Below, piece after piece: positions 5,996-6,387 of a stretch of 6,387 bases of DNA (position 1 is its first letter; every line of letters starts with the position of its first letter). Origin of the DNA: Coriobacteriaceae bacterium. Lineage in GTDB: Bacteria; Actinomycetota; Coriobacteriia; Coriobacteriales; UMGS124. The notes beneath the pieces are model-generated. The model was not told where the DNA came from. It did not search any database and saw only the letters and a list, made by a program, of their open reading frames with translations. The stretch covers positions 23,774 through 30,160 of the forward strand of contig JAHZHK010000016.1 of the NCBI GenBank assembly GCA_019420325.1, in the 5' to 3' direction. The position numbers were made by a program, and so were the translations under genes.

Positions 5996-6387
5996 ATGGC
6001 AGATACGGCACAATCGCAAGACGCAGCCAGCACGGGCAGTCGGAATACCGCGCTCATCTCAATCGGCTATGGTCTGCACATGACGTGGGTGTCATGCCTG
6101 TTCTACCAAGGGATGCTCCCGGCTGCCGTAGGCAACACACCGGCGTACTATCAGTTCTTCCTTGCGAGCATGTCGGCGCTCGTCATGTCCCTTGTCGCCT
6201 TTGGCATCTACGCCAGCAAATCACAGCGGCAAGACACGTTCACATGCAAATCGCTCTCGATTGTTTTCGCGGCACTCATGTGTGTAGGCACCCTCGCCTG
6301 CACAGAAATAGGGCTCGATACCATTCCGAAAATTGCACTTTTCATCGTGAGCGCCCTGGCCACGGGCATAGGCTCCGCATGGTACAA
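5996..6387 (+). CDS. N-terminal part of a multi-helix membrane protein, probable membrane-bound LuxR-type regulator (runs off the window)
   Basis: The frame opens at ATG 5996 and stays open to the right edge: 130 codons without a stop. AGGGGG ends 11 bases before the ATG, a somewhat distant ribosome binding site. Residues 1-17 are polar. Four hydrophobic segments follow at about 18-42 (with GYGLHMTWVSCLFYQGM), 50-73, 86-106 and 110-130, joined by short polar turns, so the visible part is nearly all membrane. Many Eggerthellaceae regulators have an N-terminal multi-helix domain and a C-terminal LuxR-type helix-turn-helix, and are encoded next to, often divergently from, Tat-exported molybdoenzymes that they control. 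That role is inferred here from topology and position; the DNA-binding domain would lie outside the window. It could instead be a transporter, although the short helices and lack of an MFS motif-A loop argue mildly against one. Confidence 0.72.
   Translation, partial: MADTAQSQDAASTGSRNTALISIGYGLHMTWVSCLFYQGMLPAAVGNTPAYYQFFLASMSALVMSLVAFGIYASKSQRQDTFTCKSLSIVFAALMCVGTLACTEIGLDTIPKIALFIVSALATGIGSAWY

Noticed and set aside
1..6387. CRISPR arrays, insertion sequences, attachment sites, rRNA
   Set aside because: No spaced direct repeats of array type, no transposase-like frame, no terminal inverted repeats and no RNA gene signatures were found on either strand.

Overview
The window is bacterial, GC-rich and compactly coded. 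It looks most like a gut actinobacterium of the Coriobacteriia, family Eggerthellaceae (Eggerthella, Gordonibacter, Adlercreutzia or Slackia type). This is inferred from the gene set: a Tat-exported molybdenum enzyme with a DmsB-like partner, next to a divergent gene whose product starts with several membrane helices, as in the membrane-bound LuxR-type regulators common in that family. No rRNA, tRNA or other taxonomic marker is present, so the assignment is tentative.

Layout from left to right. Positions 1-350 hold no convincing gene. A minus-strand major facilitator transporter of the DHA1 drug/metabolite type (351-1628) follows. A non-coding stretch (1629-2042) carries a strong hairpin (1964-2004) that closes the operon upstream of it, and an inverted repeat (1683-1700) just ahead of the transporter. 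A two-gene minus-strand operon comes next: a 1004-residue Tat-exported molybdopterin oxidoreductase (2711-5725), then a 222-residue ferredoxin-like subunit with four [4Fe-4S] motifs (2043-2711). The two genes share one base in a TAATG stop/start overlap. A 270-base divergent control region (5726-5995) contains a perfect 6-bp inverted repeat. The 5' part of a plus-strand gene for a membrane protein (5996 to the right edge) runs off the window.

How the genes may work together (inference). The large subunit would be exported folded by the Tat system and carry the small subunit, which has no signal of its own. The pair would reduce, or reductively dehydroxylate, an unknown substrate at a Mo centre probably ligated by Cys187. 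The divergent membrane protein would be the cognate sensor/regulator, and the transporter would move substrate or product. No NrfD/DmsC-type membrane anchor is encoded here. The arrangement resembles the inducible catechol dehydroxylase loci of Eggerthella and Gordonibacter, but the substrate cannot be read from the sequence.
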